A DNA stretch of 5,454 nt from Sphingobacteriaceae bacterium (lineage in GTDB: Bacteria > Bacteroidota > Bacteroidia > Sphingobacteriales > Sphingobacteriaceae), in assembly GCA_021740025.1 (NCBI GenBank), contig JAIPAN010000096.1:1-5454 (forward strand). Reading direction: 5' to 3'. This document shows positions 5,219-5,454 of this stretch, one piece after another (position 1 is the first letter of the stretch; each line of letters starts with the position of its first letter). The notes under the pieces were generated by a model. It was not told the origin of the DNA. It did no database searches and saw nothing but the letters and a program-made list of their open reading frames with translations. Made by a program: the position numbers and the translations under genes.

Positions 5219-5454
5219 ATGTTTAGTTTCAAAAAAATAGTTACTAGCCTACTCATTAGCAGTATTAGCCTTTCTACCTACGCACAAGATGAGGTAAACA
5301 GCACCTATAAACACGGTTTAGAATTACTTGAAAAACACAAATATGCTGCAGCGGCCCAACAATTTAGCCAGGTGCAAAAAAACGGCAAAGAGAGAGAATT
5401 AAGCCTTTTACAAGAGAATGCCGCCTTTTACCAAGCACTTTGTGCCATAGAATT
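5219..5454 (+). CDS. Secreted, probably TPR-containing protein, N-terminal part (3' end outside window)
   Basis: The frame opens at ATG 5219 and is still open at the end, giving 78 full codons. The N terminus is a clear type I signal peptide: positive FKK (residues 4-6), a hydrophobic/Ser stretch (7-19) and STYA-QDE, with likely cleavage after Ala22. No Cys lies at the cleavage site, so it is not a lipoprotein; the product is expected in the periplasm or outer membrane. Residues 29-78 look like tetratricopeptide helices, with Y.HGLELLEKHKYAAAAQQF (30-49) and then ENAAFYQALCAIE (66-78). This resembles the start of long exported TPR proteins common in Bacteroidota, whose function I cannot name. 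It is separated from pyrB by 138 bp and has its own candidate promoter, so a link to pyrimidine synthesis is unlikely. That it is a gene is fairly sure; the TPR assignment is moderate since only one to two repeats are visible. Confidence 0.8.
   Translation, partial: MFSFKKIVTSLLISSISLSTYAQDEVNSTYKHGLELLEKHKYAAAAQQFSQVQKNGKERELSLLQENAAFYQALCAIE

Noticed and set aside
1..5454. Search for CRISPR arrays, tRNA or rRNA genes, insertion sequences and attachment sites
   Set aside because: No regularly spaced repeats of suitable length, no tRNA-like cloverleaf and no transposase or terminal inverted repeats were seen; the gaps between genes are all under 140 bp.

Overview
The window is a stretch of a Bacteroidota (Bacteroidetes) chromosome. 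Three things point there. The octamer TACCTTTG, which fits the Bacteroidota sigma-A -7 consensus TAnnTTTG, sits just upstream of three genes. Most genes have no recognisable Shine-Dalgarno sequence. The ribosomal protein S1 has the phylum's type of charged N-terminal and Lys-rich C-terminal extensions. The order within the phylum cannot be fixed from this sequence.

All genes are on the + strand. (1) Positions 1-621 hold the C-terminal part of an outer-membrane lipid A deacylase of the LpxR family (DUF2219), whose start lies outside the window. (2) 680-1357 is cmk (CMP/dCMP kinase), with a promoter octamer ending 7 nt before its ATG. (3) 1495-3477 is rpsA (30S protein S1, six S1 domains), with its own promoter, a rare good Shine-Dalgarno sequence, and a strong intrinsic terminator at 3490-3522. 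(4) 3597-5080 is a tight two-gene unit, pyrR-pyrB (2-nt gap), with its own promoter and almost no leader. (5) After a 138-bp AT-rich intergenic region, 5219-5454 is the 5' end of a secreted, probably TPR-containing protein that runs off the window.

The theme is pyrimidine nucleotide supply next to translation. Cmk phosphorylates CMP, PyrB makes carbamoyl-aspartate in the first committed step of UMP synthesis, and PyrR is a PRPP-binding regulator or phosphoribosyltransferase. The cmk-rpsA neighbourhood is conserved in many bacteria. The two envelope genes at the edges are not obviously linked in function to the core.

This is mostly a conserved housekeeping region, and I found no convincing new defence, mobile or RNA system. 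The points most worth checking are: PyrR placed directly behind a promoter with no room for a classical PyrR attenuator and with several of its expected RNA-contact residues changed; a probably near-leaderless cmk mRNA; a Shine-Dalgarno sequence reserved for rpsA; and short AT-rich inverted repeats near the -33 region of three promoters.
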